38,882 bases of DNA from a virus, in IMG/VR virus record IMGVR_UViG_3300027782_000166, positions 1 through 38,882 of that record. One strand, given 5' to 3'. The stretch's first letter is position 1; each line of letters begins with the position of its first letter. The notes beneath the pieces are model-generated. The model saw only the letters and a program-made list of their open reading frames with translations. It did not search any database and was not told the origin of the DNA. Shown here piece after piece: positions 9,073 through 15,469 of this stretch. The translations under genes and the position numbers were made by a program.

Positions 9073-9165
9073 AAGAATGCCCTTTCAATGGCAGAAAATA
9101 ACATATTCTTGCGTAGAATTTTGCGCTTTCTCTCAAGAATACCCTTTCTAGGGCAGAAAATAACA
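9073..9165. repeat. Two hairpin-forming direct repeats upstream of the tRNA
   Basis: Two 31-base copies, 9073-9103 and 9135-9165, identical at 28 positions, 62 bases apart. Each contains a small inverted repeat (TGCC...GGCA in the first, CCCT...AGGG in the second) followed by an identical CAGAAAATAACA tail. The differences fall in or next to the hairpin. They lie in the 281-base gap between an endonuclease gene and tRNA-Gly. Function unknown. Confidence 0.7.
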
Positions 9166-9257
9166 ATCGAATTTTTTATAATTTTTGCAAATGCAATTAG
9201 GCTTACTGTAATAAAATATGCAGATGATGAATAAGTTATTCATAATCTGTATAAGTT

Positions 9258-9328
9258 GCGGGTATGGTGTAACGGTAGCACGGAATCCTTCCAAGTTTCT
9301 AGTACGAGTCCGAATCTCGTTACCCGCT
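9258..9328 (+). tRNA. tRNA-Gly (anticodon TCC)
   Basis: A full cloverleaf folds by eye. The 7-bp acceptor is GCGGGTA with TACCCGC. The D arm is GTGT/GCAC. The anticodon loop is CTTCCAA, giving anticodon TCC (reads GGA). The anticodon stem has one T-T mismatch. The T stem is ACGAG/CTCGT with loop TCCGAAT. The discriminator is T and no CCA is encoded. It may supplement Gly decoding for an AT-rich phage whose abundant proteins, including the Gly-repeat protein just downstream, use many GGN codons. Confidence 0.93.
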
Positions 9329-9356
9329 TTTTATTTTTTTATTAATCTATTGGGTA

Positions 9357-9647
9357 TTAGTTTTCATAACTGATAACTAACATTTTCATATCTGAAAACC
9401 CGAATGATTCTAGAGTTTTTTTTACATCTTTTTTAGCGGATGCGACTGCTTTTTCAAAAGACTCAGATTCTCTGTAGACATGTAGATTTAGGTTTTTTAA
9501 TTGAATAGATGGTGTCATATCGTGGCAATTATTTTCTTTGAGGACTTTTACAAGCCATTCAGATGTGTTTATAAATATTGGTATTATTAAATCGAATTGA
9601 AATTTTCTAAGATTAGTCTTGGCTTTTGTTGCGACTGTCTCAGACAT
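9357..9647 (-). CDS. Hypothetical protein, 96 aa
   Basis: A small soluble alpha/beta protein; family not recognised. GAGG lies eight bases before ATG 9647. The pattern of two strands (FQFDLIIPIFI, MKMLVISYEN) with a helix rich in Lys and Ala between them is like a small ferredoxin-like or nucleic-acid-binding fold, but that is only an impression. It stands alone between the tRNA and the divergent Gly/Met-rich gene. Confidence 0.6.
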   Translation of the reverse strand: MSETVATKAKTNLRKFQFDLIIPIFINTSEWLVKVLKENNCHDMTPSIQLKNLNLHVYRESESFEKAVASAKKDVKKTLESFGFSDMKMLVISYEN

Positions 9648-9777
9648 ATAGTGGCCTCATTTAGTAAACAATTATAATTTATTTACAAGAAGGATTGAAG
9701 AAAAAACTGCAAAATATTTATTAATTTTTTTAATCGATAAATAATCTTGTGCGTAATTATTATATTGGAGGTGAGTT

Positions 9778-10560
9778 GTGAATAATAATATATTTAGAAT
9801 CATTTTGGTTGTTATATTGATGTTTACTGGGGCGGTAAGTTTGGCTCAGTTTAGACCTACTATGCCTCCTCATCCTCCGCAACCTGCTCCCATGCGTCCT
9901 CCTGTGAGTATAGGAGGGTTTTCTGGTCAAATAGGTGCATCTGGAGCTATGGGAATGGGTGGGATGAGTGGCGGGATGTCCGGTATGGGTGGTGGTATGT
10001 CCGGTATGGGTGGTGGTATGTCCGGTATGGGTGGTGGTATGATGGGTATGGGTGGTGGTATGATGGGTATCGGTGGTGGTATGGGCGGCATGGGTGGTGG
10101 TATGATGGGTATGGGTGGTGGTATGATGGGTATGGGTGGTGGTATGATGGGTATGGGTGGCATGGGTGGTGGAGCAGGTGGAAATAACAATCCGTATGGC
10201 GCATATATTCCGGGGAATGTTATTAGGCCTTCGGGTCCGGGTGGCCCATATTCTATAATTCCAATACAGCCCGGATATATGATTGGACAGCAAGGTGGAG
10301 CGAGTGGATTTGGTTTTAGTGGTGGACAACTTGGCATGAGTGGTATGGGAATGAGTGGTATGGGAATGAGTGGTATGGGAATGGGTGGTGGTATGGGAAT
10401 GAGTGGTATGGGAATGAGCGGTATGGGCATGAGCGGTATGGGCATGAGCGGTATGGGAATGAGTGGTATGGGTGGTGGACAATTTGGTTTAGGTGGGTTT
10501 AGTGGTGGTGGGTTTGGTGGTGCGAAGGGTTTTGGTTTTAATGGAGGTTTTGGTTTGTGA
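9778..10560 (+). CDS. Secreted Gly/Met-repeat protein
   Basis: 260 aa from GTG 9778, preceded by GGAGG at 7 bases. Residues 1-23 are a signal peptide (hydrophobic core RIILVVILMFTGAVSLA, likely cleavage after SLA). A Pro-rich segment follows (about 28-43), then two blocks of short repeats: GMSGMGG / GMMGMGG units (about 60-130) and GMGMSGM units (about 185-240), and a Gly/Phe-rich C-terminus. It has no Cys, so it is not a metallothionein. Met- and Gly-rich low-complexity repeats are unusual for a phage protein; possible roles are a metal-binding, adhesive or phase-separating extracellular protein. It overlaps the next gene by four bases (GTGA), so the pair is translationally coupled. Confidence 0.82.
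   Translation: MNNNIFRIILVVILMFTGAVSLAQFRPTMPPHPPQPAPMRPPVSIGGFSGQIGASGAMGMGGMSGGMSGMGGGMSGMGGGMSGMGGGMMGMGGGMMGIGGGMGGMGGGMMGMGGGMMGMGGGMMGMGGMGGGAGGNNNPYGAYIPGNVIRPSGPGGPYSIIPIQPGYMIGQQGGASGFGFSGGQLGMSGMGMSGMGMSGMGMGGGMGMSGMGMSGMGMSGMGMSGMGMSGMGGGQFGLGGFSGGGFGGAKGFGFNGGFGL
9955..10475 (+). repeat. Short tandem repeats encoding Gly-Met units
   Basis: Two clusters (about 9955-10165 and 10330-10475) of 15-24-base units, such as GGTATGGGTGGTGGTATG and GGTATGGGAATGAGT, separated by unique sequence. They probably expand and contract by slippage or recombination; all changes in multiples of three keep the frame. Confidence 0.85.
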
Positions 10561-11216
10561 ATATAGTTACAGCTGGAATACCAAGGTCAGGAAGTACAAG
10601 GCTTTACAACATCATTCGTTTGGGGATGTTGCAGTTTTTTGACAAGGATCAAATCAATGCTGGTTGGATCAGTAGTTATTCCCATCAGGATAGCAAGCAT
10701 AACATAGTGAAGATTCATGATTACGATCCTATGTGGTTGGATTATGGCAAGCACATATTTACTACCAAGAGAGATGTTAGGTACATAGCCTCATCCGCTT
10801 ACGAGCATAAGCCTTATGATCATTTTACTAGTCCTGAGCAGCTTGTTGGTTCTATGCGTAGTGTTTTAAAGAATTATCATTTATGGAAAGAAGCTTCGCA
10901 TTATGAAGTTGTTTACGAGGATTTTGAAACGAAAAAAGAATCTATAGTTAGTGATATATTTAAGATAATAGGCTTGCCAATTAATGTTACAAAGTTATTG
11001 GATGATTTGACAAAAATAGGAAATTCAAAGAATCATTTTAACGAAGACGGTGAATCTTTAATGCATATTCAGCATTTTAGTCCTAATACTAATAAGCATT
11101 ATAGTGACAGGTTGCCACCAGAATTTGTTTCTGCTATAGAAAGAAATTTTGCTGAGTGGTTAGAAGATAACAACTATGAAATTGGTGTTGATCAGTCTCA
11201 ATCAAAAACTTTTTAA
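10557..11216 (+). CDS. Sulfotransferase-like protein
   Basis: 219 aa, starting at a GTG that overlaps the upstream stop. The N-terminal GIPRSGST matches the 5'-phosphosulfate-binding loop of PAPS-dependent sulfotransferases, and TTKRDVRYIASSAYEH matches the 3'-phosphate-binding RDxxxxxxS motif. The length is at the short end of the family. The family moves a sulfuryl group from PAPS to hydroxyls of sugars, lipids or proteins. With the mutase and glycosyltransferases in this window it could modify a surface glycan; that is inference. It is convergent, by a 4-base overlap, with the phosphoesterase gene. Confidence 0.78.
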   Translation: MNIVTAGIPRSGSTRLYNIIRLGMLQFFDKDQINAGWISSYSHQDSKHNIVKIHDYDPMWLDYGKHIFTTKRDVRYIASSAYEHKPYDHFTSPEQLVGSMRSVLKNYHLWKEASHYEVVYEDFETKKESIVSDIFKIIGLPINVTKLLDDLTKIGNSKNHFNEDGESLMHIQHFSPNTNKHYSDRLPPEFVSAIERNFAEWLEDNNYEIGVDQSQSKTF

Positions 11217-11743
11217 GATGATTGGTCTTTATACATTTTTGCAACTTCGTCAAATGATACTGGAGTGTAATTAATGCATTCAACGGAAACATTAACATAT
11301 TTTGGATCAATGCAGGATTGGTTTTGGAGAACTCTTTTATAATGTAGGTGTCCGTGGACATTTACTTTAACATGTCCTTCGAGGCAGTCTTGGTGAACAG
11401 GGTAATGTGAAAGTAAAAAGTAATCGAGTTTATGGGTTGCTCTTATGTCTCTGAAGTATGTGGTGTAGTCTTTTAATTTGAAAATATCGTGATTTCCTCT
11501 GATAAGTATTTTATCTCCGTTTAATTTTTCAAGAACTTTTATATATTGTCGTTTGATGGCAACATCTCCAAGGTGATAAATTTTATCATTAGGCCTGACG
11601 GTTTTGTTCCAGTTTTCAACTATGACATCATCACATTGATCGGAGTAAAGAAATGGTCTTACTTTTGTGCCATCGCTTCTAAGAAACTGGCACATACCTT
11701 GGTGGCCGAAGTGGGTGTCAGAGATAAAGAAAATATTAGGCAT
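11213..11743 (-). CDS. Calcineurin-like metallophosphoesterase
   Basis: 176 aa with the full set of dimetal motifs in order: ISDTHFGH (D9, H11), LGDVA, RGNHD, a single-residue H near 133 (SHYP), and HGHLH near 150. This is the short YfcE/MJ0936-like class of phosphodiesterases common in phages. The substrate is unknown; cyclic nucleotide or RNA-end phosphates are possible. The start ATG 11743 overlaps the 3' end of the coiled-coil gene by 8 bases, so they form a two-gene unit. Confidence 0.9.
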   Translation of the reverse strand: MPNIFFISDTHFGHQGMCQFLRSDGTKVRPFLYSDQCDDVIVENWNKTVRPNDKIYHLGDVAIKRQYIKVLEKLNGDKILIRGNHDIFKLKDYTTYFRDIRATHKLDYFLLSHYPVHQDCLEGHVKVNVHGHLHYKRVLQNQSCIDPKYVNVSVECINYTPVSFDEVAKMYKDQSS

Positions 11744-11966
11744 CTAAATCTGTCTCCTCAAAAAGTTTATCCCACAGTTTTTCATCATCTTCAGAAATAT
11801 ATTTAACAGATTCTTCTTTGCGAAACTTATGTTCTTTAATGGCAGCTTCAAGTCTGTTGATTCTGTTGCTGAGAAAAGTCATTAGGTTTATGCCTTCATC
11901 TAAATGATATTCGAGTGCGATTGCTTTTTTTTTAAGTTCTTCGTATTTTTTTTGGTAGTTGTTCAT
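11736..11966 (-). CDS. Small coiled-coil protein, 76 aa
   Basis: The start is taken at ATG 11966, with AAGGA 8 bases upstream; a TTG at 11993 would add nine Lys-rich residues. The sequence is almost entirely helical with heptad spacing (residues ~5-50) and an acidic end. It has no recognised family. It is co-transcribed with the phosphoesterase gene, which starts inside its last codons. Confidence 0.6.
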   Translation of the reverse strand: MNNYQKKYEELKKKAIALEYHLDEGINLMTFLSNRINRLEAAIKEHKFRKEESVKYISEDDEKLWDKLFEETDLDA

Positions 11967-11995
11967 GTCTTTGTCCTTTTTGTTCTTTGCCAAGG

Positions 11996-12003
11996 TATAT
12001 AAA
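11996..12003 (+). promoter_or_regulatory. Candidate late promoter box (TATATAAA)
   Basis: This T4-late-like -10 box ends 5 bases before the ATG of the tagged metallopeptidase gene. No ribosome-binding site fits, so a transcript from here would be nearly leaderless. AT-rich chance matches are common, so this is tentative. Confidence 0.35.
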
Positions 12004-12008
12004 GTACT

Positions 12009-12668
12009 ATGAAAAAATTTACTGATTGGTTATTTGAGCAGATTGACATGTCTGTCATAGGGACAGAAAATGTAATTGATAAGATATCTTCTAACTACGA
12101 CAAGGCAAAGATAGCTATAGATTTAGTAAGGAAATATGATCAGACATTACCTCCGCAGTCTAAATTATTGTTAGACATAAGTACGGTAGCGCCTTTAAGC
12201 AAGAATGTCTATGGGCTTTACAATTCAACTGAAAATACCAACATATTAGGACAAGAGGTAGAGCAGAAAATGGCTTTACGATTTGGCAAACAGGTTTGGG
12301 ACAAATATAAAGAGAAGCTAGAGCATTTACCTTTGGCGGTTTTGAAAAAGCAATTAAAAGCTTATCCAGAGATTGACTTAAATAAAATCAAGACATCAAG
12401 TATTATCAATGTTAATATTAATAGAAATAGGCAAGATTGGATGGGGAAGCCGAATGCAGATGTGTTGGCGGTTTTGGAGATAGCAAGTACAATAGTTCAT
12501 GAGGCTACGCATGCTATGGATGTGAAGAATGGGGTGAATCCTACGGAGGACAGGGCTGTAGCAGCTGAAAAGAAGTTCAAGGAATGGGTGTATGCTAACA
12601 TTAAGACATTGGCGACTGATCCTCTGTTAAAGGGATTAGGGATTGAATCAATTGCAGCTGGCCCCTGA
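12009..12668 (+). CDS. Zincin-type metallopeptidase with capsid-targeting-like leader
   Basis: 219 aa. The N-terminus MKKFTDWLFEQ is an amphipathic leader ending in LFE, matching the LxE cut site of T4-type prohead proteases. Residues 160-190 hold the zinc-peptidase motif HEATH (H164, E165, H168), with E180 or E187 placed as a possible third ligand. The middle domain (about 20-150) is not recognised. Inference: an enzyme packed inside the capsid, trimmed after Glu10 and delivered into the host with DNA, where it could cleave a host protein. The upstream region has TATATAAA 5 bases before the ATG and no Shine-Dalgarno. The alternative is a cytoplasmic phage protease whose leader resembles the tag by chance. 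Confidence 0.75.
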   Translation: MKKFTDWLFEQIDMSVIGTENVIDKISSNYDKAKIAIDLVRKYDQTLPPQSKLLLDISTVAPLSKNVYGLYNSTENTNILGQEVEQKMALRFGKQVWDKYKEKLEHLPLAVLKKQLKAYPEIDLNKIKTSSIINVNINRNRQDWMGKPNADVLAVLEIASTIVHEATHAMDVKNGVNPTEDRAVAAEKKFKEWVYANIKTLATDPLLKGLGIESIAAGP

Positions 12669-12730
12669 TTGTGGCGAAACTTATTTTAATTGGTCTTATG
12701 ATTGGATTTCATTCATCTGGAGGATAAAAA

Positions 12731-13075
12731 ATGATAGATTTTATGTTGAATTGTATTTATGTAGGCATTGGTTTATCTGGCCTTGCTGCAATATCTTTTA
12801 TGAGTATGTTGGTTGTTATTGGATGTGTAAGGTGTATTCTTTTTAATATTTGGCTTGTTAAATTTGACAAGTTTTTAGAGGACAAAGGAATTAAGCATTT
12901 GATTGAAGACCAACAAAAGCGTCTTTTGATTAGGAATGCTGTTGATTCTACTTATCAACGAGAACTTGATGCATTCAAATCTCGAAAGACGATTGGTAGA
13001 AAAGTAGAGCCTATCGTTTTGTCTCATGAAGAAGAAGAAGATGATGGTCCGGTAATTTTAAAGTTACATGGGTAA
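12731..13075 (+). CDS. Small membrane-anchored protein, 114 aa
   Basis: GGAGG lies 7 bases before ATG 12731. Residues 5-45 form one long or two short membrane helices (CIYVGIGLSGLAAISF..., LVVIGCVRC). The remaining ~65 residues are charged, helical and probably cytoplasmic, with an acidic EEEEDD stretch near the end. No family is recognised. It follows the metallopeptidase gene by 62 bases and is closed by a strong terminator, so these two could form one transcript. Confidence 0.68.
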   Translation: MIDFMLNCIYVGIGLSGLAAISFMSMLVVIGCVRCILFNIWLVKFDKFLEDKGIKHLIEDQQKRLLIRNAVDSTYQRELDAFKSRKTIGRKVEPIVLSHEEEEDDGPVILKLHG

Positions 13076-13076
13076 T

Positions 13077-13112
13077 AAAAAAAGCCCCCATAAAAATATG
13101 GGGGCTTTTTTT
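13077..13112. terminator. Bidirectional rho-independent terminator
   Basis: A perfect 16-bp stem (AAAAAAAGCCCCCATA and complement) with loop AAAA, GC-rich in the middle and flanked by A- and T-runs, so active both ways. It separates the convergent genes ending at 13075 and 13127. Confidence 0.93.
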
Positions 13113-13126
13113 ATTTATGTGATTGA

Positions 13127-13744
13127 TTAAGCAACCTTATTGCCTCTAGCTCTTAGATCAGCATATAGTCTAGCTTGATCTTCTCTGCTTAGATTTTTCA
13201 TGATATCTTGAATTTGTTGCATAGCACCGCTAACTTGGCCGACTCTTTGTCCAGCCTCTTGTGAGCCGATTCCACCCATGCCTTGTAGTCTTTGGGCAGC
13301 TGCTTTCTCATGTCCGAGAGCAGCCATTTTTTGTCTCATACCTTCACGGCCATGGCCATACTCGTATCCGAGTTCACCAGCTTTGGAAACATCAGAACCG
13401 TATTGAGCAACTTTAGCTGCCTTGTCGGCAACATAATCCATACCTTTACCGGCCACTTTTCCGATAGCGCCCAAGGTATCCTTGGTTACATTGGCAAAGC
13501 TTGATCCGACTTTGCTTGCAGCATCGCTAGCTAGTTTGCCACCTATTGATCTGGCTGCTCCCATGGCTCCACCGGCTTTTCTAGCAAGAGCAGAAACCCA
13601 AGCTGGTGCTAAAATTTCATGGAGTTGTTCTGGGGTGATATGTCCTTGTTCAGAAATTACTGTGTTGATTTGGTTTGCTGCTTCGTTGTAGTCAAAGTTT
13701 TCAACAATTCTGTTTTCTACATATTCTAGAAATGATTTGGCCAT
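13127..13744 (-). CDS. Ala/Gly-rich protein with capsid-targeting-like leader
   Basis: 205 aa from ATG 13744 (GGAG 9 bases upstream). It starts MAKSFLEYVENRIVEN, an amphipathic leader with an IVE site at 13-15 and a second ISE at about 45-47, matching the IxE cut rule. Residues 50-130 are rich in Ala, Gly and Lys with small-residue helices (ALARKAGGAMGAARSIGGK), resembling amphipathic or membrane-active segments. The C-terminus is basic and helical. No family is recognised. It is a candidate internal head protein; a membrane-active ejection protein is an alternative. Confidence 0.72.
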   Translation of the reverse strand: MAKSFLEYVENRIVENFDYNEAANQINTVISEQGHITPEQLHEILAPAWVSALARKAGGAMGAARSIGGKLASDAASKVGSSFANVTKDTLGAIGKVAGKGMDYVADKAAKVAQYGSDVSKAGELGYEYGHGREGMRQKMAALGHEKAAAQRLQGMGGIGSQEAGQRVGQVSGAMQQIQDIMKNLSREDQARLYADLRARGNKVA

Positions 13745-13820
13745 AATTAATATTCTCCATATGGGTTTTAAAATATATATTATCAAAATATTATTTTTAT
13801 GATATTTTTTTACGATTTTC

Positions 13821-13862
13821 GAGTCAAGAAAGCCACGAACTTTAGTCAGGGAAGGATGTCAA
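13821..13862 (+). other. Orphan IS200/IS605-like right-end / omega-RNA-like motif, copy 1
   Basis: The sequence runs GAGTCAAGAAAGCCACG, then AACTTTAGTCAGG, then GAAGGATGTCAA. It shares its layout with copy 2 at 24375-24418: GAG(T/C)CAAGAAA, variable arm, AACTTTAGTCAGG, AGGATGTCAA. This resembles the terminal hairpin (ACTTTAGT loop) and TCAA end of TnpB-associated elements. The stem is imperfect here, so it may be decayed. No TnpB or TnpA gene is visible in the window. The motif overlaps the last codons of the minus-strand deaminase gene. Confidence 0.5.
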
Positions 13863-14318
13863 GAAGCAAGGATTTTCTATATTAAGTTTTTCGTATCCAT
13901 CTAACATAATAATTTTGTGATCATCTTCTGGAAGATTTGTGCTCCAGCTTACTTTGTGAATGTTATAGTGGTCTAAAAGTTTTTGGCAATTGATGCAAGG
14001 TTTACAGAAACGGAATTTGCCATGTCTATTGATTCTTAAGTTGAGTATTTCAAGTTGTTTGTTTAGGTATTTGGGATCGATTTTGGCTATGAGATTGCTT
14101 TCGGAATGGAAGTAAGGATATTGTATCCATTTTTCTATTTTGTATATTTTTGCTAGTCTGCTAACTATTATAGATGGATTATCTGGTTGGGCTTTACCGA
14201 TAGTGAGGATTTTATTTTTGCGAACGGCAAAGGTGTAATGAAAAGTTGGACGACTTTTGTCTCCCGCCCAATCTTTTACAAGAATTTGGGCGCATTTATA
14301 GATGATGTGAGTTTTCAT
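13842..14318 (-). CDS. Cytidine/dCMP deaminase-fold protein
   Basis: 158 aa from ATG 14318; a longer TTG start at 14360 is unlikely. It carries the zinc-deaminase signature: H71-S-E73 (the usual H-A-E), followed at ~108-111 by PCINC (P-C-x-x-C). The family removes the amino group of cytosine bases in free nucleotides or nucleic acid. Phage members are usually dCMP deaminases feeding dTMP synthesis, but the segment around the motif is not close enough to tell. There is no clear ribosome-binding site. The final seven residues are encoded within the IS605-like motif, so the C-terminus may have been replaced by an insertion. Confidence 0.78.
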   Translation of the reverse strand: MKTHIIYKCAQILVKDWAGDKSRPTFHYTFAVRKNKILTIGKAQPDNPSIIVSRLAKIYKIEKWIQYPYFHSESNLIAKIDPKYLNKQLEILNLRINRHGKFRFCKPCINCQKLLDHYNIHKVSWSTNLPEDDHKIIMLDGYEKLNIENPCFLTSFPD

Positions 14319-14382
14319 AAATGTATGGTTTAATTTATTATGAATATAATGCAAAGTCAATTTGTTTTTAGAAGGGACAGCT

Positions 14383-14871
14383 ATGAATAAAAATGCATGT
14401 TTTATGAGATGGTGGTTAATGAACGCTGTGATTGCATTTGTTGCATTTGTTTGTTGGAGATTTGGATTATTTTATGAAATTTACCAGAAAGACTCAAGTT
14501 ATCTTTGTTTAGTAATCATGATGATTTTTTGTTGGATTTCCGGTTACAATGGAAATGTTGCGTACACACTTGATTCAAAAAACAAGATTGAAAGCAAATT
14601 AGATTTATCATGGTTTTTTTCTGAAGTGTGTTTAGCTTTAGGAATGATAGGTACTGTAGTTGGTTTTATCCAGATGCTAGCTGGATTTTCTTCTTTAAAT
14701 GTTTCCAATACTAATAGTATTCAAGGAATGATTGTTTCTATGAGTGGTGGTATGGCAACTGCACTTTATACTACTCTTGCTGGTTTAATTTTCGGCAATT
14801 TAATTAAGCTTCAAGCTTTTGATATTGAAAGATTTGTGAATCGGGAAGAGGAAAAAAATGGTAAGGCATAA
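14383..14871 (+). CDS. MotA/TolQ/ExbB-like membrane protein
   Basis: 162 aa from ATG 14383 (GAAGGGA upstream). Four likely membrane helices are seen: ~9-29, ~40-60, ~80-105 and ~120-145. The last two contain LGMIGTVVGFIQMLAG and GGMATALYTTLAGLIFG, the conserved core of the ExbB/TolQ/MotA proton-channel family (LGLLGTVxG... and ...AL.TTxxGL). The large cytoplasmic loop of cellular ExbB is short here. The next gene overlaps by 14 bases and encodes an ExbD/TolR-like partner, which is the usual gene order of such stator pairs. Inference: an ion-driven inner-membrane complex made by the phage. Confidence 0.82.
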   Translation: MNKNACFMRWWLMNAVIAFVAFVCWRFGLFYEIYQKDSSYLCLVIMMIFCWISGYNGNVAYTLDSKNKIESKLDLSWFFSEVCLALGMIGTVVGFIQMLAGFSSLNVSNTNSIQGMIVSMSGGMATALYTTLAGLIFGNLIKLQAFDIERFVNREEEKNGKA

Positions 14872-15469
14872 AAACTATGGTTCTCAGACATCGTTTCTAG
14901 ATTTGTTATTTAACACATTGTTGGCATTTGTTGCATTTTTTGTTTTATCTTTGATGTTGATTTCTGATAAAAATGATCCTCAACCGAAAGTTAAAAATGT
15001 TGAGTTTATGATTACTGTTGGATGGCCGTATGAGTTTGATGATGATGTTGACACATATGTGATTGATCCTTTGAATAATATAACCTGTTTTAATCGTAGA
15101 GAAGATGGATTGATGCATTTAGACAGAGATGATATTGGGAATATGAATGATACAATTACATTGCCTAATGGAAAAAAAATTGAGTACAAAGAAAATAGAG
15201 AAATAGTTTCAATTCGTGGAATAATGCCGGGGGAATATATTGTAAATGTGCATTGTTATTCCAGAAAGACTACTGAAAAGTCAATACCTGTTAATGTCAA
15301 ATTGGAAAAAATGAATCCTTATAAATTAGTAGCTTTTCGAGATGTTGTTTTGATAGAAGCAGGTTCTGAAGAGACTGTTTTTAGGTTTGGCATCGATAAG
15401 GAAGGAAATGTTTCTTATGTAACGGAAGGACCTAAGCGCAGTCTGATAAAGAAAAAGGGAACACCATGA
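14858..15469 (+). CDS. ExbD/TolR/MotB-like single-pass protein with beta-sandwich periplasmic domain
   Basis: 203 aa. A short cytoplasmic N-terminus is followed by one membrane helix with an aspartate at its start (FLDLLFNTLLAFVAFF, D15), the position of the proton-carrying Asp in ExbD/TolR/MotB. The periplasmic part (about 45-200) contains W-P-Y-E-F-D-D-D-V-D-T-Y-V and later a PGEYIVNVHCYS strand, similar to DUF2135/YfaP-type beta-sandwich domains rather than the OmpA-like or ExbD domain of cellular partners. The start lies inside the ExbB-like gene (14-base overlap), so the two are coupled. The effector domain at the periplasmic side is thus different from known stators. Confidence 0.78.
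   Translation: MVRHKNYGSQTSFLDLLFNTLLAFVAFFVLSLMLISDKNDPQPKVKNVEFMITVGWPYEFDDDVDTYVIDPLNNITCFNRREDGLMHLDRDDIGNMNDTITLPNGKKIEYKENREIVSIRGIMPGEYIVNVHCYSRKTTEKSIPVNVKLEKMNPYKLVAFRDVVLIEAGSEETVFRFGIDKEGNVSYVTEGPKRSLIKKKGTP

Noticed and set aside
9258-9360. A second tRNA next to tRNA-Gly
   Set aside because: No other cloverleaf could be folded in the flanks.
9760-10482. A 240-aa His/Thr-rich minus-strand frame and a 172-aa Pro/Ile-rich one across the Gly/Met repeats
   Set aside because: Both are antisense readings of the repeats in the plus-strand gene, without ribosome-binding sites; the plus strand has a signal peptide and GGAGG.
12643-12846. 67-aa plus-strand frame at the end of the metallopeptidase gene
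   Set aside because: It is rich in Trp/Cys, lacks a ribosome-binding site and overlaps the better gene at 12731, which has GGAGG.
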